Of a DNA stretch of 64,000 nt, positions 1 through 12,600 are shown in pieces. The notes beneath the pieces were generated by a model. That model ran no database searches. It worked only from the letters and a program-made list of their open reading frames with translations, and was not told where the DNA came from. How positions within the stretch are numbered: the first letter of the stretch is position 1; each line of letters starts with the position of its first letter. This DNA is from Bolinopsis microptera (lineage: Eukaryota; Ctenophora; Tentaculata; Lobata; Bolinopsidae), in contig NC_087081.1 in the NCBI RefSeq assembly GCF_026151205.1, positions 9,171,246 through 9,235,245 on the forward strand, in the 5' to 3' direction. Made by a program: the position numbers and the translations under genes.

Positions 1-543
1 AAAACGGTATAAAATATGATTGGTATGTTTCTAACGGCAATTAGTCTTAAGTCTGTGAAGATGTGACCTTATCGTCAGGTTGCTGACATGAGTTGTGACT
101 CACCACCCTCAGATGAATACCTTACATAAGTCACTCGCTAGTGACGGTGTAGGCTGTAGTGATCTTTAAATTAGTTTGATCTCAGTACTGATGAGAAATG
201 CATTAAATTCTGTCCATGTGTAATGAAATCATGTGGGGTTGATTTCGGAACTGAATGATCTCTCATTATTTACTCCATCAGATTAGTTCTTTTACTGATT
301 TAAACCAAAAATCCCGAGCACAATACGATTTAAGACAAAAGCAGCGATTTTAGGTTGAGTACAAGCTCAATGAAAATCTACAAACAACAATAATTAAAAT
401 TATTATAAAATCATACCATACACAGGAGCTGGGTGTAAGTTAAAGGTGGGTGACTAGTGACTAGTGCTTCTATCGGGATATTAGTGATTACACTACTGCT
501 TCTAACAAATAGTACAGTTATAAATAACATTATCCCTCCGCAG
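1..543. other. Non-coding left edge, probably intron
   Basis: No exon or repeat is recognised here. The first exon in view needs an upstream exon ending in phase 1, so this stretch is most likely intron of the receptor kinase gene. A signal-peptide exon may be hidden here or left of the window. Confidence 0.5.
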
Positions 544-647
544 GACTGCCCCTGTTTCCTTCCGACATTACTGTCCTTCGGCTAAACTGTCTCTCCTTCG
601 ACCAATCAAGCCCGGAGTCTTACTTCGGACCTCTTACGGTGGGACGC
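544..647 (+). CDS. RTK exon 1 in view (N-terminal part of Ig1)
   Basis: The exon lies between a pyrimidine-rich acceptor ending CCGCAG and the donor GTAAGT at 648. It enters with two bases of a split codon and leaves in phase 0, which matches the next exon. It encodes 34 residues starting [15 protein letters not shown], a beta-strand pattern typical of an Ig fold. This is the least certain exon because it is short and 1.9 kb from the next. Confidence 0.6.
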
Positions 648-3600
648 GTAAGTAGGCTTGCTTTTTGCCGTTTCTCTCGCCAGGCTGTTTTCGGAAGTTT
701 CAGGTTTTGGAGTTTTGCGGAATTTTTTCGACCTAAAAAAAGGAATGACTGTTTGCTAGAGTGCTCTGTGGTTTGCAACTTTTTTAATCGAACTTGCATA
801 TTTCTAAAGTCTGAGGAAGTTTGTTCCCAAAAGTATAGTTGTACGGGATTATTCTTCATGCTCCGTTATTGTGACAGAAGGCAGGGATAAGGGAAACAAA
901 CGGGACAGTCTTACCTTATCCTTTGTAATCCTGTTTAAACCTTAGCTAAATTAGTAAATTATTGTGTTGGAGCCAACCAATTAAACTTTACAATCGAAGT
1001 CTAAATTTTAATTTACATTTGATGGCTCTATTTTTTTTCTAAGAAAAAGTTATCCTTTCCGAGGGATGAGATTTTGAAACGGCAATGAGCAATGTGCTGT
1101 ATATGTGAGTAAATATGTACACACTTAAAGTATTTGTTCACCACCACTCAGATATTGCACATAATTACTATAATTATGTATAATACAATGTTTAACACAC
1201 ACTATTCTGCACTTTTCGTTGATTGATCAATAGCCAATCTGGTACTTTGCAACTCTTCACACCCCACTGCAGGCACGAATAATGAATAATAATTGTTTCA
1301 TGTAAAGCAAATTCTTCATATAATAAAGCTCACTTCTTTTCTATGTTGTGCCGAATAAATCATGTAGAATGTAGATAATGTCGCCAGGACATTGCCCCCC
1401 TTCTTTTATCTTCAGCCACGGTTAGTTTTGTATACATCTTTTATTGATATCTTTTTATCTCGGTGAACTTGGTACTTTAGGGTAGCAGTGTATAATCAAA
1501 ACAATAGTCTGAGTTTAAATTGTGTTCATGATAGCTCAAACTCTCATTATATTTTTTCTGCGTTCATAGAACCGATGATTTATTACTGTTAAGTGCTCTT
1601 TTTTTGGTGAGCTGTTGACATATTTTCGTTGGAAATACTCTACAATATAATCAGTGGATTCCAGGAGAACATACCCATTACACGTTACAGATAAAAATCA
1701 AGTGTTTTTGACACTTCGAATTTTCAATTATTTCTTATCTTTCATAGTCTAGATTTAGGAGAAGGTTTTGCTAGCACGTATACTATTCGAAGAATGCCTA
1801 TAATAAACTGCAGTTGTATCTGATCTGAATGTGAAGTTCCCACCTCATCTTGGATTCTCAAAGTATGGCTATCAGCCAATTATAGGGCTATTAGCCCACC
1901 ATCATTGCCATTATAAATTTGTTGCTAATATTAACTCTGTTGAGTTTAATTAATCGTTGTTTTAATCTCACTGATTTTGTGAATGCAGAATGTTGTTCAT
2001 GAACTTATTTTTTGCTGCACGTTTTTAATCGCTTTAATAACTTACTAATACATAATATTATTCTAGACTAATCGACTATAACATTGCTTGAAATTGCACG
2101 TGCAACTTATGCATGTCGTAAACACAACAGATCCTCATTTTAAGCGAGAGATAATCTACAGTAGTAATAGTAGGCATTCAACCCCATCTTTATTATGACA
2201 AATATAAAGACAAGATTCAATAAAACATGTTCCATAGTTCCAAATTGTATATATTATTTGTGGATCTGTTGTGTTTACTAGATAATATCTTTTCATTTTC
2301 ATGCAACTGTGCCTGGTTCTTTACTTACCATTTTAAGCTCCGTTATCAACGTTTTAGGAATGTCCAAACTCCGAATGAATCGTCGAGATGAAATTTATTT
2401 CTGATTGTTATCAGCAACTTTGGGTTGCCTTGTAGGGCGCGTGCTCATTTTGTGTTCAAATTCATCATTTTGGACATTCCTTAAACGCTCTCACTTTTCC
2501 CATTTGCAAGTTTGTAACACGATTCTTTCTCAGAAATCTCGGCATCTCTGTTGCAAGACTCAGGGAAACCTCTACTCAAATACTTATCTCTGGTTTAACG
2601 GTTAGTTTAACATCTAACCAATTTTATAAAATCGTAGATTTATCTCATTTTCTCAAGGATCCAGGTCATGGATATTGCATAGATTAAAAACGTTATTATC
2701 TTTAATCAGCAAAAATAATAATACATTCAAAGTGCTTAAATATATCCTTGTCACAGGTGAAATTGTTCAACCCGATGATCTTCAAGTTGTTCAACCTGGA
2801 AACGCTGAAAGAGAAGCAATAAAAGACCTAGCAATAAGACCCCTGTACGACGACGAGGCTGGTGATGATGTAAAGCGTTACACCTGGTTTCAGGAAACTG
2901 TTGGTTATTATCAGGTCAGTATTATTTTTAACATAACCAAACAATTATTTAGGCTATTATATTCGATTAGATATTATAGAGTAAGACATTAGACAAATTA
3001 CTAATTTATAACTAAATTACTCACTGTGAATTATTGTCAGTGTTTTGTGGGCACGTACACTTATGAGATAGGAACTGGAGATAAGCAACCCCGGTATCCG
3101 GTTGTAAAACACAGAAACTACAAGATGGGTAAGCTAACAAATGTCATTATGTATGAGCATTATTATACATATAGTTGCAACTATTACTAAGGTATTGGCA
3201 GTTGTGATCGAACAAATCACTTGACACAGCTGTGTAAAAATGTAGTCATGATTCATAAGTTAGATCCGTACAATTCGACCGCAAACTTTTAGCCCCGACC
3301 TATATTATTATACTGGTAATAAAGTTCACAGAAGTCAGAACGTTAACAGCTGAAGATAACACCTTATCAGTGTCTTTTTATGTTCTCAATAAATTCTAAC
3401 AGTCAACATTACACAAACGATATAAATTATAATACTGATTATCTTCAACGTCAGGTTTCCAGATATCTCCAGATTTCTTTCATAAACAGTTGACTATCGA
3501 TCTAACGAGAACAGAAAGCTTTATACCCAGCCTCATTCAGAAAGACCTGGCCCCACTCATAAGGTGAGTTCAGTGACCGACAACTGAACGGGGGGGGGGG

Positions 3601-6600
3601 GGGGCCAATGGCATAAATGGAGAAAATGGAGAATTACTCATAGGTTTTTCCATTTTCTCCATAGAAATAGTCTCCATTTTATGCCATTTTATGCCATTTT
3701 ATGCCATTGAAAACCTGAAAAATTTAGAATTTCGAGAAAAATTATTTAAAAAAAAGATATTTTCGGCCAATAATGAACAGAGTATCATGAAACATGGAGA
3801 AAAGTGGTTTTCAGAAAAACTTTGAAAAATGTTGACTTAGAAAATGTTCGGTCCGAGTCATTTACGATACGTACCTCCCGTATCGAGAGCTCCCGATTCC
3901 CAGCTCGTGTTGCAAAGGGGAGGCCTGCCTTCCGAGATCGCATTACCTCGAGTCCAAAATTGTGTATCGAGGGGAAGGTGTGGACTTCGAAAAACCGATA
4001 AAATATATTCGGCCAATAATAAACAGAGTAGCATGAAACGTAGAGAAAAGTGTTTTTCAGAAAAACTTTGAAAAATTTTGACTTAGAAATTACCCCTCGG
4101 TACACAATTTTGAACTCGAGGCTTCCCCCTGGTAATGCGATCTCGGAAGGCAGGCCTCCCCTTTGCAACACGAGCTCGGAATCGGGAGCTCTCGATACGA
4201 GAGGTACGTATCGAAAATGACTCGGGCCGAAAATTTTCTAAGTCAAAATTTTTCAAAGTTTTTCTAAAAACAACTTTTATCCACGTTTCATGCTACCCTC
4301 TTCATTATAAGCCGAAAATATTTTTTTGGTTTTTCGGTTTATCGAAGTCTGCACCTACCCCTCGATACACAAATTTGGACTCGAGGCTTCCCCCTGGTAA
4401 TGTGATCTCGGAAGGCAGGCCTCCCCTTTGCAGTGCGAGCTTGTTTCGACTGTCGAGGATGTAGGTCTCACTTCTCAGTGCCTATTACTCTCCCCTATTA
4501 CTCACTCCTGCTGTAGCCTGTAGAAATAACTTTACACTAGGCTTGAGTAATTATGAGTTTGCCTGAAGTGTGCCTCTACTAACCTAGTATAAGCATTTAG
4601 TAGCCTACTATGAGCTTTCATAAGCTTGTTACGCCCCTAGTAAGCGTAAATAAACATGTTAGGATGTCCAATTTAGGTGTTAAATGGTGTTAAAGATGAA
4701 ATTTCGAAGACAAAATTCATGGCATAAAATGGAGAAAATGGAGAATTACTCATGGGTTTTTCCATTTTCTCCATAGAAAAAGTCTCCATTTTATGCCATT
4801 TTATGCCATTTTATGCCATTGGCCCCCCCCCCCAACTGAACCCAATTGGACCCAATTCCCACACACCCCCACCCCCTCCCCCTCCCTCACAGTATCAGGC
4901 CCCACACCCCCCCTCCCTCACAGTATCAGGCCCCACCCCCCCTCCCCCTCCCTCACAGTATCAGGCCCAACCCACCCCCCCCCCTCCCTCGCAGTATCAG
5001 GCCCCCCCCCCCCTCCCTCACAGTATCAGGCCCCACCCCCCCTCCCCCTCCCTCACAGTATCAGGCCCCACCCCCCCCCCCCCCTCCCTCACAGTATCAG
5101 GCCCCACACCCCCCCCTCCCTCACAGTATCAGGCCCCACACCCCCCTCCCTCCCCCTCCCTCACAGTATCAGGCCCCACCCCCCCCCTCCCTCACAGTAT
5201 CAGGCCCCCACCCCCCCCCTCCCCCTCCCTCACAGTATCAGGCCCCACCCCCTCCCCCTCCCTCGCAGTATCAGGCCCCACCCCCCCTCCCCCTCCTCAC
5301 AGTATCAGGCCCCACACCACCCCCCCCCCCCTCCCTCACAGTATCAGGCCCCACCCCCCCCCCCCCCTCCCTCACAGTATCAGGCCCCACACCCCCCCCC
5401 CCCCTCCCTCACAGTATCAGTATGTCCCTCTTTTTCAGACCTTCGCGGAATGCTTATACAGAAGGGGGTACGAATGTTACCGCTTATCAGATCACCAATC
5501 AGCTGGAGAAAGAGCTGACCGTAGTAAAAGGCAGCTGCGTAGGCTTGGTCGCCATGGGGGTCGTCTTCCCGCATGAGAAGATATCATGTAAGTTTTCATT
5601 AAATAAACTATTTAATTTATGATTACACATAATCATCATATTATATTTTATTGCATTCTATCATCGCCAACATCATTTTATAAATGTCCTGTCATATAAT
5701 CGAATAACTATCTAACTCCTAAAACTGCTTTGCCTGACACAATTTCTCGTAACCAGGGGATGCAACAACCGGAACCAGCTCTGGATCAATGCTGTTCAGT
5801 AATCGTGAGTGCAGTGAAACTTACGTGGGGGAGACTATTCTCAATACTAGCGATGATTACAAATCCTTGAACCCATCCTTTAAATATAGGTTCGTGTTTG
5901 GGATAGGCTATCCACTCCGATAATCGTAACCGATAATTATCTCCGATAATTCGTTTAAAAAAGTTATCTGTTTATCTAGATAAAACATATTTTTATCGGT
6001 ATAAAATTTCACTAGATATTACCGAAAATACTGCCACAATACCGTAAAATTGTAAAGAAATATTAGTGTTTTTGCCTTCCCAATTATCCAAGAAACAGTC
6101 CCAAACGTCTTCTAGTATGATAGAAGAGGTAGTTTACTTAGATGTGAGCTTAAGAGGTTTATTTACATTTGTATACCTTTGGAACTGTAGAACTGTATGA
6201 ACTGTTGAAATCCAGAGAAGGTTATCGACATTGTTCTCTTGAGGGTGCTGGCGTTTTACCTTATAATCATTCTGGAGACGGGAACGAGCATGTTACTGTT
6301 AACAAGAGTCAAGAAATACCGGCAGGGCACTCAATTGAATTCCGTAAGTGTTCTGGGAGTGAAACATTGTCTTCAGGAGAAGGAATCTGTTGCTCCAAGT
6401 TATCAACAGGATAAGAAAATGGTTCACTGAATCACTTTAAATGCTTTACTGTTTCGAGAAGGATTGGTATTTGGTGCACTACTGTTCTCAGGAGAAGGAA
6501 ACCCTTGGTCTACTGTTTGAAGAGAAAAGGTGCACTACTGTTCTCAGGAGAAGGAAACCCTTAGTCTACTGTTTTAAAGAGAACTGGTGCACTATAACTG

Positions 6601-9600
6601 TTCTCAGGAGAAGAAAACCGGTGGTCTACTGTTTTGAAGAGAACTATTGCGTTACTGTTCTCAGGAGAAGAAAACCGGTGGTCTACTGTTTTGAAGAGAA
6701 CTAGTGCGTTACTTCTCTCAAAAGAAGAAAACCGGTGGTCACTGGTCTACTGTTTTGAAGAGAACTAGTGCGTTTATACTGTTCTCAGGAGAAGAAAACC
6801 GTTGGTCTACTGTTTTGAAGAGAACTGGTAGTATACTACTGTTCTCAGGAGAAGGAAACCGTTGGTCTACTGTTTTGAAGAGAACAGGTGCACTACTGTT
6901 CTCAGGAGAAGGAAACCCTTGGTCTACTGTTTTGAAGAGAACAGGTGCACTACTGTTCTCAGGGGAAGGAAACCGTTGGTCTACTGTTTTGAAGAGAACT
7001 GGTGCACTACTGTTCTTAGGAGAAGGAAACCGTTGGTCTACTGTTTTGAAGAGAACTGGTGCACTACTGTTCATGTTATCAGGAGAAGGAAACCGTTGGT
7101 CTACTGTTTTGAAGAGAACTGGTAGTACACTACTGTTCTCAGGAGAAGGAAACCCTTGGTCTACTGTTTTGAAGAGAACTGGTAGTACACTACTGTTCTC
7201 AGGAGAAGGAAACCCTTGGTCTACTGTTTTGAATAGAACTGGTACACTACTGTTCTTAGAAGAAAACCGTTGGTCTACTGTTTTGAAGAAAACTGGTGCA
7301 CTTCTGCTCCTTGGAGAAGAAAACTGATGCTCTAATATTTTCAAAAGAAAGGAAGTGGTACTTTAGTAAGGTTACTGGTAAACAGTAATAAAAGTCGACT
7401 ATTAGTTTTTGCGAAATTTGGAAAACATTTAGGCTTTGGCCTTCAGCAGAAAAATTATCGGTTTTATCGGTTTTATCTAGATAAAACCTAAATCTTTATC
7501 TGTTTATCTAGATAAAAGATTTCATACCGATAATGGATAGCCTAGTTTGGGAACTATAATTATTGACATTAATAGCTGTTTTACAGGCTCCAATTTGGTT
7601 TCATTCCAGCCAATGGTTTTATATTCACAAAAGGCAGAAGAAGATATTGAACACGGTACTTCCAGGGATTTGATTCAACCTTGCTTTATTGATCAAATAA
7701 TCAAGAAACGTTTAGCTGCAATTTTTCATCACAAGATAACCATTTCAGTTACGATCCCTACGATAAAGTTACCATAGAATCCCAAGTTTACGTGGGTTTC
7801 ATTAATGATGAGCAGATTATTGTGACAGTCAGTATGGGAGGCGATGACTCCAGGAAGAGAAATGTTCAGAAGGAGTATACCATAACTATCAAAGGTAAGT
7901 AACGTAATTACTTGAGTTCAATTAGCATTTAGTGTGTCTTTATTTCAACTTCGCCTGAAACGTTGTTTTTTTATTTTTTGTTTTAAACGTATAAAGTAAC
8001 GTTTTTCTTGGAAGTGTATGCACCGTTGGCGGATGTTTAATTTCTTACATAAGTAACACACGTCTTTCAGCTGTGGCCCCCTTTCTGGATTTTCCGAAAC
8101 TGCAGCAAGCCCCTGATTTTAATAGTGTAACCTGCACTGTCAAAGGTTACCCAATAGAAAGTGTTACTATAACTGCTATCGATAAAAAGAAGGCGACGAC
8201 GGTTATAGGCACTTATGATGTGAGGACAGATGAAAAGGAAGAAGTAAGTACAGATAAAGAAACAGAAACATAAACAGAAACAGAAACAGAAACAGAAACA
8301 GAAACAGAAACAGAAACAGAAACAGAAACAGAAACAGAAACATTACAATTTAATTTATCGTATTGACTAGTTTTCACCCATTTTTCAGTCCAACTGTTTA
8401 TTGTAGACTGTAGAGGGAAACTATTATAAATATCCTTAGTATTTGCATATTTTCTGATGAATACTTTTTACGGCTTTTTAGCAAACAACTAAATTAATCA
8501 TTTTCATTATTCTAGAACGAAGTAGTTTTGTCCGCTTCATTGAAAGATAATCTGAAGAAAGCGAAATGTACAGCCTCCAACAGCCTAATAGAACCAAGAA
8601 ACCGAACTTCTCCTATCACAGAACTCGCCTGGCGTAAGTTGTAGAGTTAATAACATTTAAAAACTATTTTATTTATTGTATCCATAATACAAGATTGTAA
8701 AAAGATAAAAGTCACACTTACATCTACTTTCAAATATTACAATTAAGAATGTATGTTTGTTTGTTTGGGAACCAGCTTTGTTTACTGGTTAATGTTTACT
8801 CAAGAATTTATACATACAATAATATACAATAATTATATTCCTAAATCTGCTAATATAAAACCTAAATAACTCTAAAAATATACTCCACACGAAATTATGG
8901 ACCTGGAAGTAAGATTAAATACATCAGCTTAATACACAAATCAAAACAAAATTCTAGAAGACTGACAGTCTTGTGTTGAAAGACGAATATGATTTAGAAG
9001 CTTATCAAAAAAAATTAAAATCTTAGCCAACCAGGAATCCATAAATCCAAGCAAAACTCTGTCTTAACACATTTCAAACAACAATTTTGTCCACACTACA
9101 CACTTTGCCTCCTTTTATGTAGTGTCTCTTATCTGGCTCGTCGTTTGATCTCTTCTTGAGTTCTAAAACAAGCTTTTGCTGTTCGGCACGTTCCTCTGGA
9201 GACCTATCTGGACTGATAAAGACTTTACTGAAAAGTTCTGAGCTACGGAGATGCCTTGCTCTAGTCAAAATCTGCTGCACGATTGTGGAGCTCGTCAAAG
9301 TCACCTTAACAGGTCTGTCAGCCACTTGTTTCTTATCCTTGGGTTTATTCAAACCAATTCTGCTAGCTTCTATTTTTGGCTTTTCGCCAAGTTCCAACAA
9401 CACTTGAGCGACCTTGTCGCATAACAGCTCACCTTTCTCTTCTTTAATACCAAATAACATCAGATTCCGACTTCGGTCTCCTTCTGCCACAACATCCTTG
9501 ATGACATTCTTCAAAATGTTTCTATCCGAATCCAACAAAGGACCTGCTGCTGAGGTTTTTGATGCCTGTACTGCGGCGCTGTATGTCTTCAACTCTGATT

Positions 9601-12600
9601 TCACAGTATCCTCGACTGATGCTACAACCACAGATTTCAAGTCATCAAGCTGCTTGTCTTTGGCAGCTAGCAGCTCTTTCTGCAATACAACTACTGTTCC
9701 CTGACTGTCAATTACATCGGAGTGCAATTTCTGATTATATTTCTCTAGCTGATTAATGTACAACGACTGTCTATACATAACTTTTAACGCAGCGTTAAGA
9801 CTCTGAGCCATGACTTCCCTGGAGATTTCTCTTTTACCACTGAAACTCTGAGCTGCACACGCGTTAACATGATCTACTTTAGCAAGCCCAAGAGTTTTCC
9901 GGATCCATTCAGCTGCATCATCTTTCACTTCATCAAGCTTATAAGCCACGTATTTCTCCGATTTATACATCACACAACCACGGCACCGGTTAAACAAGCA
10001 AGTCTTATCAACGTAATGATAAGTAACTGATAAGCGAGTACAAACGTATTGAAAAGTGTAATTACTGAACTGAACGTATTGAAAAGTGTAATTACTGAAC
10101 TGACATGTATAACTTGATACCAAACCACTTTTATCGAAATACACTATAAAACATTATTTCCCACTTTTCAGCCAAGACATCATCTGGAATGACTCTAATT
10201 GTAGCGGCTGTTATTGGAATAGCACTTCTCGTTCTTATAATATGGATTGTTTGCGCGTGCGTTGCCATGGCAAGACATCCACAGACCAAGTTTGGAGAAG
10301 CTATGTGCTGTAGAACAGGTGAGAGAGAGATGTGGTCGGTAACAGGGAAGACTTGAAAATCAGAAGAGGGCGTAATTTTCAGTGACCTTCGGGAGAAATT
10401 AAAACTTACATTACAACTCTTTTTAACTATTTTATGAACAGTATTTAAAAAGGAGGTGTGTAACACAATTAAGTCTTGTTACAGTAACAACTGTTTCAGT
10501 AACAATATTACTGTTTCAGGAGCTTACTCGCAGATAGAAAAGATCCCCATGGACCCCTACAAGTTGGAGTACTTTACACTGAACCCAGGAGTTACCCTGG
10601 GAGGAGGTCACTTCGGTATTGTCAGACGAGGAAACTGTACTGCCCTTAAAGATAGGTAGGTCACATGTTAGAGAATTGTACTGCCCTTAAAGATAGGTAG
10701 GTCACATGTAGGTCACTTGTTAGAGAATTGTACTGCCCTTAAAGATAGGTAGGTCACATGTTAGGGAATTGTACTGCCCTTAAAGATAGGCAGGTCACAT
10801 GTTAGAGAATTGTACTGCCCTTAAAGATAGGTAGGTCTCATGTTGGTCATATGTTAGAGAATTGTACTGCCCTTTAAGATAGGTAGGTCACATGTAGGTC
10901 ACATGTTAGAGAATTGTACTGCCTTTAAAGATAGGTAGGTCACATGTTAGAGAATACTTTCGAGGTCACATCACACATGTTATAGTCACGTGTTATTTAC
11001 CTCCCAATGCCACGTCAATTATTATTATTGTAGCACTATGTATTTACACCACCAGTTAACCAGCTGTATTCCAGGGCGGGTGAGAGAACTGATATCGCTA
11101 TTAAAGAGGTTAAACCCTGTATAGACAGGATGAGGAGAGAGGACGATTTGAGACGAGAACGTGACATTATGATGAGGGTATGTGCGGTTAACGCTTTAAC
11201 GTGACATTATGATGAGGGTATGTGCGGTTAACGCTTTAACGTGACATTATGATGAGGGTATGTGCGGTTAACACTTTAACGTGACATTATGATGAGGGTA
11301 TGTGCGGTTAACGCTTTAACGTGACATTATGATGAGGGTATGTGCGGTTAACGCTTTAACGTGACATTATGATGAGGGTATGTGCGGTTAACGCTTTAAC
11401 GTGACATTATGATGAGGGTATGTGCGGTTAACGTGACATTATGATGAGGGTATGTGCGGTTAACGCTTTAACGTGACATTATGATGAGGGTATGTGCGGT
11501 TAACACTTTAAAGTGACATTATGATGAGGGTATGTGCGGTTAACGCTTTAACGTGACATTATGATGAGGGTATGTGCGGTTAACGCTTTAACGTGACATT
11601 ATGATGAGGGTATGTGCGGTTAACGTGACATTGTCACTTTAATATAGAACGTGACATTATGATGAGGGTATGTGCGGTTAACGTGACATTATGATGAGGG
11701 TATGTGCGGTTAACGTGACATTCTCACTTTAATATAGAACGTGACATTATGATGAGGGTATGTGCGGTTAACGTGACATTATGATGAGGGTATGTGCGGT
11801 TAACGTGACATTATGATGAGGGTATGTGCGGTTTAACGTGACATTATGATGAGGGTATGTGCGGTTAATATAACGTGACATTATGATGAGGGTATGTGCG
11901 GTTAGCGCTTTAACGTGACATTATGATGAGGGTATGTGCGGTTAACGCTTTAACGTGGCATTATGATGAGGGTATGTGCGGTTAACGCTTTAACGTGACA
12001 TTATGATGAGGGTATGTGCGGTTAACGCTTTAACGTGACATTATGATGAGGGTATGTGCGTTTAACGCTTTAACGTGACATTATGATGAGGGTATGTGCG
12101 GTTAACGTGACATTGTCACTTTAATATAACGTGACATTATGATGAGGGTATGTGCGGTTAACGCTTTAACGTGACATTATGATGAGGGTATGTGCGGTTA
12201 ACGCTTTAACGTGACATTATGATGAGGGTATGTGCGGTTAACGCTTTAACGTGACATTATGATGAGGGTATGTGCGGTTAACGTGAAATTGTCACTTTAA
12301 TATAACGAAACTTTTCCTTCGAATATCCAAATGTAAGGGTAGTGAAACGGGGTTCAATATTCTGGGAGTTTATTATTAATGTATAATCCCGCAGTTGAGA
12401 TCTCACAGTAACGTACTGCGAATATACGGTTACACGGACGAACCTGATCAGCTGGCTTTAGTCATTGAGTTTGCTGCGTTCGGTAGTTTGGATAAGCTTC
12501 TTATAGTAAGTTGTTACAGTTGTTACGTGTTGTTACAGTTGTTACAGTTGTTACAGTTGTTACAGTGGCACGTGAGCTTTGAACACTGGTATTTGATACA

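Noticed and set aside
639-890. Open frame of 83 codons as first exon with signal peptide
   Set aside because: Starts inside exon 1 in a different frame and has no hydrophobic signal core.
4752-5622. Proline-rich open frames of 240-275 codons
   Set aside because: C-rich intron repeat. Only the last part, from 5439, is coding, and its frame is set by exon phase.
6704-7344. Open frames of about 200 codons on both strands
   Set aside because: The 57-bp minisatellite inside a transposon inside an intron.
7587-7715. Alternative start of exon 8 after TTTTACAG at 7586
   Set aside because: It looks a better acceptor but gives a stop after about 20 codons in the required phase, and the Ig2 cysteine would be lost.
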